From NCBI GenBank assembly GCA_020226215.1, contig CM035232.1, forward strand, positions 56,305,220 through 56,369,219: a stretch of 64,000 bases of DNA, written 5' to 3'. A program made the position numbers and the translations under genes. The notes beneath the pieces are model-generated. The model saw only the letters and a list, made by a program, of their open reading frames with translations. It ran no database searches and was not told the origin of the DNA. Positions 36,628 to 50,700 of this stretch are shown here, piece after piece (within the stretch, counting starts at the first letter, position 1; every line of letters starts with the position of its first letter). Source of the DNA: Sindora glabra (taxonomy: Eukaryota > Streptophyta > Magnoliopsida > Fabales > Fabaceae).

Positions 36628-37316
36628 ATCTATAATGAACATTGAAATTTTTAATCTCACTTGCTTTATTTGTTTTGTCAAAATGTATTTTCCATCATAA
36701 AATACTATTTGTATATATATTAATAAAGGAGTGATATAATGTTTGTATTGGTGGTTTTAAAAAAATGACACTAAAGGCATGGTAATGGAAGAAAGCAAAT
36801 TCTTTTATTGAAATAAAGGAAGTTGCTTTTTTCACATTCTTTATATTTAACATTAGACAAATAAAATACTTTCATTCATTTTAATATTTTATAATTATAT
36901 TTTATAAAAAAAAAAAATTTGTCGAAACAAATGAAGCTACATTTATAAAGTTAGCTTACAATTATTTCACATGTAGTATTTAAAATCATTCTCATTACTC
37001 TTTTGTTAACAAGAAAGCAAGTACTTGCTATATTTTTTTTAATAGAGAGATTATGGATTGTATAAGCTCTTTAAGTTAAGGGTGATTTTATATTTCAATT
37101 TATTATTTATTTTTTTCTTAAATTTTATCAAATTAATCAATTTCATCTTTTAAATTTTTTTAAATAACATAAGATTACTAAATATGAAACTATGATTGTG
37201 CATGATGTATAATGATTATTCAAGTTATGCCTATATTCTATGATCATGCATTGATTAACTCGAGTAGGATTATGCAAATATTTTGTTATAACCTAATAAG
37301 ACTAAGTATAAACAAG
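36628..37316. other. AT-rich spacer
   Basis: No gene or bounded repeat seen between the hAT-like element and the solo LTR. Confidence 0.4.
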
Positions 37317-37321
37317 CTACT

Positions 37322-38969
37322 TGATACGTAAAATATTTATATATTTAGTTTCCCTTATATGATGCACTTTTGGATAATATCTAAGTTTAATTTAATAAAT
37401 TTAGTTGCATTTTATGAATGGGTTTTGAGTTTGAAATGAAATTAGATATTTCGAATAGTGCTATATTTTGACCCTATTTCAGGTTTTAAGCCATATCTAG
37501 AGCTATGGACATTGGATTGAGGTGTTCTTTATATGGATAAAAAGCTAAGAGAAATCCCTTCAACTTTCATGTTGAAAACAAAGTCCAGTTCATCCTCTAA
37601 AGAATTCAAAATTTACTTGGATTGAGGTGTTCTTTATATGGATAAAAAGCTAAGAGAAATCCCTTCAACTTTCATGTTGAAAACAAAGTCCAGTTCATCC
37701 TCTAAAGAGTTCAAAATTTACTTAGAATCTGAAATGTTGGTTCTGTCTAAACCTGACCTTTGCTCACTAATTTAACCATAACTAGAGTTATAAATGTCAA
37801 AACTCGGAGTTCTTCAATGCATTTTAAAGCTAACATTCAGCCTACAACTTTCATGTTGAATAGAAAATGTGAATCTACCATTTTCATGGTCAAAAGTTAT
37901 CAACAATCTAGAAGAATGGTTGCTGCGAGAACCGAGACTGGTAGCTAAAGACTAAGATTAGTAGCTAAAGACTAAGTTTGATAGTTAATGATCAAGATTT
38001 ATGACTTGCAACTGACCTATTCACCTATAAATAGCAAGAAGTAGAGATCATTAAGGAGGATCCTAGAGAATAATGTAATTCATATATTTTTAGTTCTTCT
38101 TATATGCCTCATATATGAAAAGCTAGGTAGTCCTCCTATATAGATAATTTTACCTCCTACATGGATGACTAGAAATTGTATTTTCATGCTTTTGTAATTA
38201 TATCTTTATGTTTTAATCATAAATGTTATGATGTTTTTATTTTGTTTTGAGTTTGTTTTTAATTTTATTATAAACTAAATCTTCATTCTCTTAGGATGAT
38301 AACATAGCTTAATAATGACAAATTGAATTCTAATCTATTGAAACTAATTTCAATTCTCTTCTCCTTGATTGAGTTTTAATTATTATTCTTAATGCTTTCA
38401 ATTGTTGGCTACCTTTTGAATGAACTCAATATACATGTTGAAACCGAAAAGAGATACATGTGTATAGACCCTATAATTAAAACCATAAGCTGCATATGAA
38501 ATAGGAATATATTCATATAGTTTGTATAGTCTTAATGAGTTCTATAAATTTTAATGCATAATTAGTTATTTTAATTCACATAAGAATATAGTGAATTAAT
38601 AATTAATGATAGAATTACTTGACCTTGGAAGAGGCTAGTAATTAATTTAGGGAAACTTGATTATCAATTAAAGAAGTTAAAATAGGATTAGAGTAAATAG
38701 ATGATTCAATACGAAAGTTTGATCCCTAGGGCTTTTATTCATATTTATTTTTACTCCAATTGCATTCATATTTATTTTAAATACTTTTGTATAAATTTTT
38801 ATTTAGTTACTTCATTTCTAGCTAATCGATTTGTCAAATAGTGTTAAGGTTATAAATTTTAGTACTTAGTGAAACAATCCTCATGAGAATGATACTCAAC
38901 TTATCACTTTATTACTTGTTTATGATAGTGTACATTTGCGTTAATTAATGAATCATTTCACACGCAACA
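37322..38969 (+). mobile_element. Solo LTR (1.65 kb), probably Ty3/gypsy
   Basis: It begins TGATACGTAAAATATT and ends ATTTCACACGCAACA, imperfect inverted termini. The 5-bp duplication CTACT lies directly outside at 37317-37321 and 38970-38974. Internal words CAACTTTCATGTTGA and a CCTCATGAGAATGATACTC-type sequence near the 3' end recall long gypsy LTRs of the Tat/Athila group. Strand is inferred from these. No internal region or partner LTR is present. Confidence 0.7.
37512..37721. repeat. 105-bp tandem duplication inside the solo LTR
   Basis: Two adjacent copies starting at 37512 and 37617 differ at only about one base within the unit (AGAATTC versus AGAGTTC), so the duplication is much younger than the surrounding decayed LTR. 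Confidence 0.95.
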
Positions 38970-38974
38970 CTACT

Positions 38975-40499
38975 ATATCAGGAATCTCATTAATAGAATT
39001 AAAGCTCAAACAAATGGTCAATGCCAATAATGATTAGGTGTATAAGTTGTAAAAAAAATATAAAATAACATAAATGAAATAGGATTCATAGATAGGTATC
39101 ATGATTGGATGTTAATGGCTAAATATGCTAAACATTAATAGAACTTAAGAAGATAGAGATAGATATTGAATGGGAAATGGTTCATGATGAGTGATACAAC
39201 ATTAATGAAGATTACAAGATTGATGATTTAGAGTTGCTTATGTTTGTTACTAGTGTAAAAAATGCGAGACATCTCGATTGCACAAAGCATATGAGAAATA
39301 ATGTTATGTCTTTAACTAGCTGATAGGACCAAGTATGAAATGACATAATGTTATATACTCATCTAGCACGTAACAATGTTAAAGATTAGAACATATAGTT
39401 AAAAAAAGATAAAAGATAGATAAAATGTAAATTATGACATGATGATATCCATTATAAGTTTCCTTATATTACTATACTAGTGTATGTATGCTCATGCTAG
39501 ACTAGGGAGTTCTAACTAATTAGCCAGTAGTGTGTTGATACAACATGGCATTCCACCTTTTTTCATCTTATTAAGCATTCCTTTATGCCATTTTTTGGTC
39601 AAATATGAATTCTTAGGAAAGTATTAAGATAGTTTTCTTTGGTTTCTTATGTAATTACATGTTGATATTTTGTCAAAAATAAGGAGCAAGGTAAAGTTTT
39701 AGGCTAATGACAGTGAGGAAAAGCTTATAGATAAAAATGCGAGGTGAGTTGGAGATTAATAATAGGTTGCATGAAATAGAATAGAAAAATAGGTAGAGGA
39801 ATTAGGATGTGATAAGTGTAGTATGTTAGGGAGCCTTGTGATCTCAATAGGATATGCTTATACAACGTGAATCCATGTATATGAATAATGATATGTTGGA
39901 AGTGAGGTTGTATAAATCATTTTAAGATTTACATAAAATTCTTATACAAATGTTATTTTAGATATTATGCATTTTTCTTACATAAATGTTAAAATGTATA
40001 TGTATAATGTATTTGCATGCATGATAAGTGTAAGTATTTTTGTTATATGAAGTGTACAACTTAAAGCATTTTCCACCCAAAGTTAAGGTAAGACTCTATT
40101 CACTAAATCATGGTTTATTCACTCCTTTATTAATAGTTTCAAGTATTAAGTTTATGTGTTCAAGAACCATAGCTCATGCAACATGTTATTTATGTATGCA
40201 TGGATGATAGGTAGTATGTATGGTTTAGTGAGTATAGTTGCTAGCCAAGATAGATCTCAATGTGTGATTTATGAAAAGTCATAATCATGAGGCTTTTCAT
40301 AAAACTTGCATTATTGTTTAATTTCACATTCATATTTTATTTAAAAAGTGTGGACAAATGATCTCTATAATACATGAAAATAAATTTTTTATTTTCAAAA
40401 TTAGAGAAAAATCATTTTAAGAATGTACAATCTTGAGAAGTCTTTAGTTCACCACTTTAATAAGTTGAGCTAACACAATCCAAAAAATCAATATCAAAC
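38975..40499. other. Intergenic sequence without recognised genes
   Basis: Moderately AT-rich, with only short ORFs. Nothing specific could be supported. Confidence 0.4.
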
Positions 40500-43400
40500 C
40501 ATTACTACAAAATTGTAACACAACATAAGTTGTTTAACAAGTTAGATGTTCATTGTGAATTAATGTATATATAAGCAATATTATATGTTGGAATATTTGA
40601 TGTCAGTTCCTCAATTGTTATGGAAAATAATGATAATGTCAATTCAATTACAAGAAAACTAACATGTTAAACACTTGAAAAATGTAAAGCATTGATATAC
40701 GACATTGGTTGTTAGTTTACCAATCATCATTATTATTTATTTAAGATGTTAGTTATTTAATTACCATTGAAAATCTAAATCTTTTCTTGATATAACATGT
40801 CAATTTGGTTTAATGAACTAGACTCTAACTTAATTATAGATAGCATCCAACAATATTATTATACACCCAATATAATATGCAAGTCATGTCTTAATATTTC
40901 TTTGGTAAAAAATAATACTCTATTACAAGAAAATCCTAATGGCAAAAATTTTATACATTTAATTAGGTCTACAAAATTAAAGACCTTAAAGTGATGAATA
41001 ATATGTAAACATACAAAATTTGACAATAATAAGTATAAAAATAAAAAAAGAAAATTATATTATCCTCCTATGACTTGATCATTGAGAGAACCCCTTGTGA
41101 AACCCACTATAATAAAAGAAGGGCACAACTAAGTCATAATTGATGTTATGATTGCAACATCAATATTATATATTTTTATTGAAGAGAAAATTATTATTTA
41201 ACTTATGTGGTTACTAAAATAGTCAAAACATAAAATGTGATACCTACAAGATATTAAAAAATAAAAAAGTATTAAAAATTAATAATTAAGAAGACGTTCC
41301 TACTTATACATAGAATATAAGCATGAAAAATATGAATATGATTACTTTCAAATTTTCCTAATATCATAAGGAGGATCTTCAACTTCTATCTTTTCAGCAT
41401 GATGTCCAACATGTAGAATGTTTTTAATTTCCAAATTGTCATTTTCAAAAAATATCTTGCATTTTAAAAATAAAGTACACAACTTAGAAAGGATATATAA
41501 TTTATTTACTTAGTAGGGAATATATTAACACCTATACCACCAAAAATCTTAAAAAATAAAATAAAAAACATAAAATCAAAACAAATTTGTGTGATTACAA
41601 ATCATTAAGAATATAGGACAGATAAGACATTTAAACACATCTTAACATTGAGAAGATGATATCAGTGAAATGAGGCTGAACTATTAGTTAAACTCAAGCT
41701 TTTGTAATCTTTTATGTTAATCCCTCCTTAGAGCACTATGAATTTTATGAGAAAAATACTCTTATTTTGTAATTTACACTTTGGCACTAGGATAAGCTTG
41801 CATTCTATTTTGAATTCCATTTTTGTTCTCGTAAGCTTTGAGAAAAGAAAAATGACATCATTTAAATCTTCCATGTTGGTCATATACTAAAATTGACATT
41901 TAATATTATTTTTAAAATGTATAATGATTGAATGTAACACATTATTTTATTAACAACCAACATTTAAGTTTGAACTTTCTATATTAATTAATTTTAAAAA
42001 AATTAATGTCATATAATATTAACGCTAATTTTTTATTAAACAACCAATATTGTGTTTTTTTTAACAATTTAGTATTGTTATTGCTTGTTATGACCTAATT
42101 TTGGATTATCATGACTAGCACAAAAATATTAACTAGATATCTTCATAAGCCTTTATAAGGCAAACTAACTTTCTAAATTTGATTGTTTTAAAAAATATAC
42201 ATGATGTAGAAATATAAAGTTGAAAATTTTACTAAAAGTTTTTTTTTTCTCCTTATTGAGTTAGAAATCAATCATGTGCAATTGATAAAGCTCAATCTTT
42301 TAAATAAAAAAATACTAACACTCTTTTTCTTTCTTTTTTGAAAGAAACTCTAAAATTAGAAATGCAATAACTTCTTTTTGGAGTCAAATTCTGAGATAGA
42401 AAAAATGTAGTTTATTTCTTTACATTGGAAATAGTTGAAATATAATGTATCCTAAAAATAAGAATTATCAGTGAAGTAATTTTAGAAAAATATCTTTTCA
42501 TCGAAAAGTAGCTACTATTCATCCAATAGAATCTTAAATAAATAATTTGTCGAAGAACTATTTCAAAATTAGATTACTTAACAGATAAAAATATAGTAAC
42601 TATTTCTTATGAAATCTAATTTGAAACAAGTTTGTGAATCTTCTTTGAATAATATTTTTTGAAAAATTCCTTAAGAAAATAAATATCTTTCTAGTTTCTC
42701 TTTAAAGCCAATACTTTATAAAAATAAATTAGGAATATTTTTATATTCCAAAGTATTTAAGTTTTATAATTGTGTAAACCATGAAACAAATATAATACAA
42801 TACGACATGTTAGTAAAACTCAGAAATCAGGTGGTCTTATTCTTAAAATACTTTAGATATAACATGTTACCTTGATAATATGAAACACATTTTTTTGTGC
42901 CTTCTTCCTTTTTGAAAAAGAAGATCATATTGGCCAACTTGAAATCATAAAGTAATAATAATAGTATCAAAAACCATATTTGTATGAAATTTGCTTCATA
43001 TATTTAAATTATGAAAAGTTACCTAGGTTATGCAATAAGCTATTTAGTGATGTCTTAAGATAATAATATAGATTAAGAAAAATCAACCTATGATTACACA
43101 ATATAAAGTTCTAAAAATAGATAATTAAAAATAAATAAAGGTGGCAGTTATCAATTTGGACTAACTATCAAAGTAATTAAGGCTAAGTTTCTTAAAAGCT
43201 AGAAAGAATCGTGGCAAGTCATTAAGAACTACTACTGGTGGTGTAAATGCTATAGTTGTGGTGGAATCTTAGGCTATAAGAACTTCGAACTTGTTTCAAC
43301 TAAATACAATCTCCTATAAATGCCATCATATACAAAAAGATCTCAGTAGGTGTCATCTATAGTTAGGATATATTGGATTACTTAATGAGATAGTTATCAC

Positions 43401-45329
43401 ACAAGTTTTCAATATTTGAATAGAAGATATATATTAAAACCTTTTCTCATAATAAAATGTCATAATAGCAATTCTGTATACCACATAATATAATTTAATC
43501 ATGTATTTCAATCATAAGTATATTATAATCATTTAAATAATAGTTAAATGGTAAGTAGGCATAAAAAGTTCCTTCTTGTTACTTTAAACCAACCTGACCT
43601 CACATATACCACAACTTTATATCTTTACACCATCCTTATCCCACTTATCTCTCTGCGTGACTCAAAAGTTATAAGGCATCAGGCCAAAACTCCTATTATT
43701 TTCATAAATTCTCATATCATAATAATATATCACATTATCACATAGGCATTCAAACCATAAAATTACATAAAGCCTTCAACAGCTCATTTTCACATAAGGC
43801 ACTCATTGTCCCATTTTTCACATATCACAAACAGGGTAAAGTTAAAATGTCAACCATTGCTAAGAATATTACAATAATCTAGTAAGAATTACTCATAGTT
43901 ACTTTATCATTTTTTTGTGACCATATTAATAGAAAGAATTCATAATACCCTGTCACTTTTTAACTAACCATATCAAATATTAGTGCTTCCATTCTATGCC
44001 ACTTTCTTAAAAGCTTATTTAGTCATTCCTATGAGCTTTCATCATAAATATCCTTATATATACATATTAGTGCATTCACAAGTCACATATTAATTCCTAT
44101 CATAATTCATGCACTAATTATATAGTAAGCTTATGGCTCAATTATGTAGTCTATTAAGTTATATCCATTTTTTCATAAAATATTTTTAAGCTAATTAATA
44201 TATATAGTAATGTGTCATTAATCAATCAAAATACCAATCTAAATTGATAAAGAATTTGGCTTTTTTTCCAATAAAATTAGGAATTTACAACTTAAATTTT
44301 CTAAATTACATAACTTCCAATTCAAAGCAATTTTAATCCTATACTTTGTGTGTCATTCTAAGAAGTAAGAAAATTATTTGCCCTTGCTAAATCAAGAAAA
44401 ATTAAGGTTCATCCAATAGCCAAAAAACTATGCAAATTACTAGTTACTAGTACTAATTGTTATGAAATCAAGTTCCAAAAGCATCCTTAACTTAAAATTT
44501 TCAATTAAAATTAAAATTTACTTAAATTTTTCAAAAATTTCTAGAATTAATAATTATGCTTTGAATATCATTTTTGGATTTTTTTCATATTCAAAACAAA
44601 TCACATAAATTACCCTTGCATCAAACTATCAAAATAACTTAAAATTAGCAACCTTAACTTTGAAATTCCTTTAAAACTATCACACTCTAATGGAATTGTA
44701 CAAAAATTTTCAAAATTATAATTTAAAAAAATAATATTTTTAATCATTTGTAGTCATAAAACAAATTACAGAAGCTATCTAAAACAATTTTCAATCAAAA
44801 TAGCTTATAGGGAAACTTTTCCTACTTAGAAATCATATTTTAAAAATTAATTTTTTAGCACTTTTTCATAAGTTTTCTAGGATGTTTTTAAATGCATTCT
44901 TGATATGCATTCTTTATATAATTGTTTAAAAAAATCTTTTGAATAGTTTAAATTATAGTATAGCAAGTTTTTCTCACAAGAGTAGAATGTTTCTATATTT
45001 AGTAGTTTAAAACCTATAAGCTCCTTATGCTTGTCTCAAAGTAATTTTAACTTAAAAACTTTGATGTAATCATTTTAAAGCATCTATACTAGAGTTTATT
45101 TTCATGTTTACTTAATTTTACCATAAAAAATACAAATTTTTCTTAGGAAAATCATCAAAACCCAAAAGTTTCTCTTCAGGTAGTACCAAAACCATTTTTT
45201 TTCAAAACTCAGTATTCATAAATGTTATCATCTTTAAAATATAGTGTAACAATCTTTTTATTAGAATTTTCTCTTTTAAAGAGTAGAAACTCATTGTCAC
45301 ACTTAGTAAAAATCTAATAATAAAACCCT

Positions 45330-47700
45330 AGCAAAGGTAAATTAGGTAACTTTTATTAATGGGTCATTTGCAAAAATGTACAGTAAAACCAATGGAAGTA
45401 TCTATTAGGATTAGAAGAAAAAAAACTCACTAGAACTTACTTAAGAAAAATCTAAGGAAATTTTGAATGAAATAAAATTATTTAATATCTAAGATTGATT
45501 TGATTTTAAAGTAACTTGATATTTGTACTCAAAAGCATCAAGTGGGGACTTTAAGTGGGGAAAATTGAAAGTTTAGGACATAATGGAAGGGCATACATAA
45601 TTTTCATGGAAATAAGGGAAAATGGCAATTTTTAAAGTTATTGGTTGAAAGATTGGGAAAATCCTTAATTAAAATTCTAATGAAGTTTTCTAGTGATTAA
45701 TTACAATTAAGCATGTAAAACAAGCCTTATGATCGCAAGTAATGCTGGCAACCCATAGTGATAGGGCACTGCAAGCTGATTAGTATGAAACTTGTTTTTA
45801 TTGTAAGCTTAAATGATTACCCAGCACAAGTAAAAGCTCACATGATTATAGCCTGCATGGTCATAGATTTGATCATGGGCAAGGAGTAATTTTTTTGGCT
45901 ATCTTCCTTCCCTACCCAAGCCTAACCTATAGAGGGAAAATTAACCTAATTAATTCCCAACCTAACCTAATTTTTGTATTCCAAGTTCTCTTGCCCACCA
46001 AAATTGAAATATTGAAATTACAAAGCAAAATCAAAAAATATGAAAACAAAAAAAAAATTAGATTGGAATGTTTTGAAATGGAAAAAAAATTAAATAGAAC
46101 ACAAAATTAGAAACTTTAAAAATTAGTTATGAAAAAAGTATTTGAGTTTTTGACATCTGAAGCCTTAGCAACAAAGCAATTAGAGCTCACCACCTCGTCT
46201 AATGACATAAAATGCAATAACACTATTGAAGATGATAACTGAATTCCATAGGAAGTTTTGTTTGTTTGGATAAAATGCAAAGTATAGCGAAAATATGAGA
46301 AAAGATAACTTTGATCCATTGAAGGCAAAAACTAAATCTGTTATCGTTAAGGTATGAGAATGGCTTAATTTTTTTTATAGGTTTAAGTCTTTATTTGGCA
46401 CCTCAATTATTATTATTTATTTTGTATTTTGTAGTGTCTATCAATTTTTGTTATTCTGTGTTGTCTTTTGGTTTGTTTGTGGCACCATTAATTGCATCAA
46501 TTTTCCAGTGAAACTTCTTTTAGTAAATATTGAAACTTAATAAATGTTGAATAAAGGTAGGTAAAGTGTGAAAAATATGAGTAGGTTCCCAAATCTGTTA
46601 GGATGTTACCAATACCATTTTCTCTTGAAACTTAGCTTTCAATCCTTATTATCCTCAAACTTAGTCCATTTGTCACTATAACCCCTTCTTACTTTTAGTC
46701 TCTCATTTTCTATTAGTCATGTGTTTTTTTCTATCTTTCTTGACAAGTGATATTAATGTCCATTGATGTATTAGAACCAAAGTTGCATTTAGGATTTGAT
46801 TCATAGGATTCATAGTAAAATAAATAGGTTTAGATTCTCCCTTTGATTTGTAAAACATACTGGCTAATAGTCTAATTAAGTAACTTGTGCCTTTATTAAG
46901 TTTTTAAAATATAGGCTACTTGCAAGTATACCCGCACCACATATGGGGCAAGGTAGGTAGCCTTTTTGTTACCTATTTTTATATATGAACTTATGCGAGT
47001 AAGCTTGTGTAGGCAAAAGCTAGTACAAGCTAGGCTCATGTAAGCTCACAACACTCATTTTACATGCCTAATTACAATTAGAAAATGGGTAGAAAGTTTT
47101 TTATAAGGTTAGTTAAGTTATAACATAAAAGGATAATGAAAATAAAAGATAAAAGATATGACAAGAAGAGATTATCAATCGTAAAAAGACTAGGAGTAGT
47201 AAAATAAAGAGTAGGTGAAATTTCCTATCATCTTCATAGCAAAAATCATGAACCTTGCAACCTTCCAGCCTAATGCATTTCATTCTTCTATAAGTAACTA
47301 AGTTTAGCCCTCCTAGTGCATACCAAAGCTCCTTCTATGTCTAGAAAGCAAATTGAGAGGAAAAGAGTAAGTTCTTAAGAGTTTTTGTAAGTTTCTAGTG
47401 GGATTTTATGAGATCTTAGAGATTTCTTTGAAGTTAGTTAAGGAAGGAAGCTATTTAAATTCATTGGTAAAGGTAAAAACTTATACTTTTATGAATTCAA
47501 TTCTTTTCATAGTTCTTCCTATAAGTTCTTTACTAATTCTATATTGTTTTAATGGAAATAAGTTAAATAATAACTGAAGGAAGTAAACATTCACAGGCTA
47601 TTTGAAGTGACTAAAGATCCACTCCTTTTCTTTTAAGAAGATTATTATATGTAAGGTGTATAAGGTAGGTGATGATATTATAAGTATCATGGTGGTGTAG
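45330..47700 (+). mobile_element. LTR remnant A (inverted partner of 51.9-53.0 kb)
   Basis: After removing the hAT insertion at 45708-47070, two stretches match the reverse complement of 52200-52960 in order. These are 45380-45530 (with TTAAGAAAAATCTAAGGAAA and GATTTTAAAGTAA) and 47490-47640 (TTTTCATAGTTC, and AAGATCCACTCCTTTTCTTT). The general style is that of a long gypsy LTR. Exact ends are unclear. Confidence 0.45.
45708..47070. mobile_element. Small hAT element with perfect 8-bp duplication
   Basis: Inverted ends are TAAGCATGTAAAA and, on the complement, TAGGCATGTAAAA; both are flanked by the 8-bp duplication ATTACAAT (45700-45707 and 47071-47078). That size and the TAGG-type terminus mark a hAT insertion. 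It is 1363 bp long, with no intact transposase. The ORFs at 45895-46110 (+) and 46116-46328 (-) are not recognisable. The GCTCATGTAAGCTC-type inverted words near the right end are common hAT subterminal sequence. Confidence 0.8.
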
Positions 47701-50700
47701 TGGAAAAGTTCTTTTAAAAAGGGTTTTAAGGAAAATGCAAGTGTTGTTTTGAAAAAGATAATTTAATTTCTACATAATTTCTTAAAGATTAGAATTAATT
47801 TCTCTTAGCATGAATTCATGTTGAAAAGAAAGAAGAATTATTGTAAAAATGACTTTTTATAATTGATAAAATTTTGAAAACAATATGTTTTCATGAAAAA
47901 TTCCTATGGATAAGCTCTATGAAGCTCATGGTTTTTCTTACCTATGATAGGCAAAATTTGTTTTTAATTGCTCATAATATATTACATCATGACCCATTTG
48001 AAATCTAAAAAGTTAGAATGCTTGGTTTTCAAATTTTAAGATACAAAATGTTTAGTTTTGTTTACCAAGGGTTCTTGAGTTCTACTATGTTTTAAAGGAA
48101 CAAGTTTGTTAAAACACCAATCACACACATGCATGAATGTTTTATAAGGATTTCACTTAAGTTTTCAAGAAAAATCCTTTTGAAAAAGTAATTAGGACAC
48201 TTTTGCATAAGTTATTGTTTTGGTAAGAAAATTTATGTTTTTATGAGAAAAACTTATTGCATCAAATTCTACATTGGCTTAGAGACATTTATTAACATTC
48301 TTGTTAAGTTTTTGTGATGAAAACATGTTTCAAAATATATCTAAAAATTTGAGGATTTATGTTGAAAAATTATTTTTAAAGCTATTTTTTTAAATGAAAA
48401 TTGGGTTATTTTAAACTAGTTCTTCTAGTAAATGTTCTTATTATTTATGTTACATGTCCTATAGCTAAAAATGGATGTCTAGTGATGTTTTATGTTTCAA
48501 ATAAGTGGTTGGATAATTATTAAAAATTTGGTAAAAAAGTTGCATCAAAGGATGGTTTTTACAAAAAGATCTTATCATTCTTGCTATTAATGGATTATAG
48601 GCTGATATGGTAAGTGGTGCAACATGTTTTAGGACATGAAAATGATTTAAAAATTTTATTTTAAGTATCTAATTTGGTTCTATGGTTTTTTTTGCAAAAT
48701 TTTACAATGAGTTGTATACAAAATGGATTTTTAGGATCTAAAATAGTCATTTTTTAGGCAAATTGATGGTTTGAGTTATGGAAAGCTTGTGCAATAAGTT
48801 TTATATGTGAAAAGGATTCAAAAATGTTATTTTATGAATTATAATTCATATTAAAGTTTTTTTTACAAGATTTCATTAAGGTTAAGTATTTAAATTGGAT
48901 TTTCTAATTTAAAAGTATTCTTTTCTAACATATTTTGATAATTAGATAAAGAGAAATTGTGTATGACTTGTTTTGAGCATAGAAAAGTTTAATGAAGTTA
49001 TTAAATGTATAAATATTAATTTTAAATTTTTCAATAAACTTAGATAAGGTTTGTTACTTTTTAGTGCTAGTGTAATTGTTAGAATTTAGTATAGATTTAT
49101 AACTATTTTCTTAGTTTAAATGTTAATTTTTAGTAGAATTGAGTAGTTATATTACTGTTGGTTAGTAGCCCAAGATGCTTTAATTAGTAAGAAAAAAATA
49201 GTTTTTTTACTGATTAAAAACATGACACAAAGTAATGGATTGAAACTATATAGAAATAGAAGAAAAACCAAGTTCTGCACCACATAATTTTACTAGGAAA
49301 ATCATGAGTGGTAGGGTGTTTTCATAACCACACTTGTGTGATTAATATATGATGATATAGGCTTGAACACATACTTAATACATGATGAACGTTATATGAA
49401 AAAATGGTTGTTGCTCTAAGAGTTTTTTAGTAAGACCAAGAGCACATTTGAAAAGTTAATGCATGATATTCTATTTGAAATATTATATGCTTGATATATG
49501 CACTAATGTATCTATATAAAGAGAATGCTTTCTTGTGAAAATAACTTATTATTATTGTGCTTTTGAGAAAGCAAAACAATAATCTAATGTCTAAATTAGA
49601 AACATTAATACTGTGTGTGGTCATTAGTAATGTGATGAGGTAGTTATGAACTCTCTTTATTAGATTATTTTATAATACACTATGATTATAACTTTGGATG
49701 ACATTTTGACTGTACCCTATTATATATGATAGGTTAGTAAAAGCTTGATGTGAAATTAACTTCAAGCCTTATAAAAATTGAATGTTGTTTGCCATAAGCT
49801 TTATGCCTTATTTGATAACTTTGGCTTGAATGTTGCATGCAATGTGTAACATGATTATGTAAAACCTTGAGCAAGGGTTTGGGATTAGCCCAACTCCTTG
49901 ACTTCTAAGTTGCAACAAAAGGATGCATAGGATAAGGCTAACCTTGGAGGTACAAGGTTGAGATACACATGGAATAAAGTTAACTAAGAGTAATAAGGAA
50001 AAACCTTTATGCTTTTATGCCATTTGGTAGTTGTTTTGAATATTGATACTATTTATATAACAATTATTTAATTTATCTGCTTTGATGTAAATAGTTCAAT
50101 TATGCAGGATATGCTAGAACTAGATATCTCGTAAGGAAATATTTAATAAATATCTTGTATATAACTAGTTTTCTTGATTAAAACTAGTTGTAAAATTAGT
50201 GCAATGCCTATCTTATTCAATAATTATATTATTCATTCTACTTGTGGATATATTTTCAAGTACTCCTATCAAGATGTCAACTTAAATGACTAATTGTTGG
50301 TGGAAGATACATTATGCCCAAGTTAGCATGTTCAGATTAGAGTTTCATTTCAAAATAGTTACTGATTAGATCAACATCAATCATTGGTCTAAGATTTGAG
50401 TTATAAGGCTTGCATTCCTACCATTTGATCCCAACAGACTATACCTAGAAAACCCTATAACTAGTAATAAGATTCGGGCAACTTTGAGCATTTCTATTCT
50501 TAAGGACTTTATTACTGAGGTGGGATATATAGCAATACTAAAGCATAATGGTGAACCATAAACTCCTTTGACCTTAGTTTTATTATTTGTCACATGCTTT
50601 CCATCATTGTCATCTGCCATACCAACTAGTCTGTCCAGTACTATACTTGCTTTTCATATATTCATCCATAGCTCCAATTTTGATTCTAATAGCCTTTCTT

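Noticed and set aside
38968..38978. CACTACTATAT resembling a CACTA terminus
   Set aside because: It is explained by the CTACT target duplication and the CA end of the solo LTR at 37322-38969.
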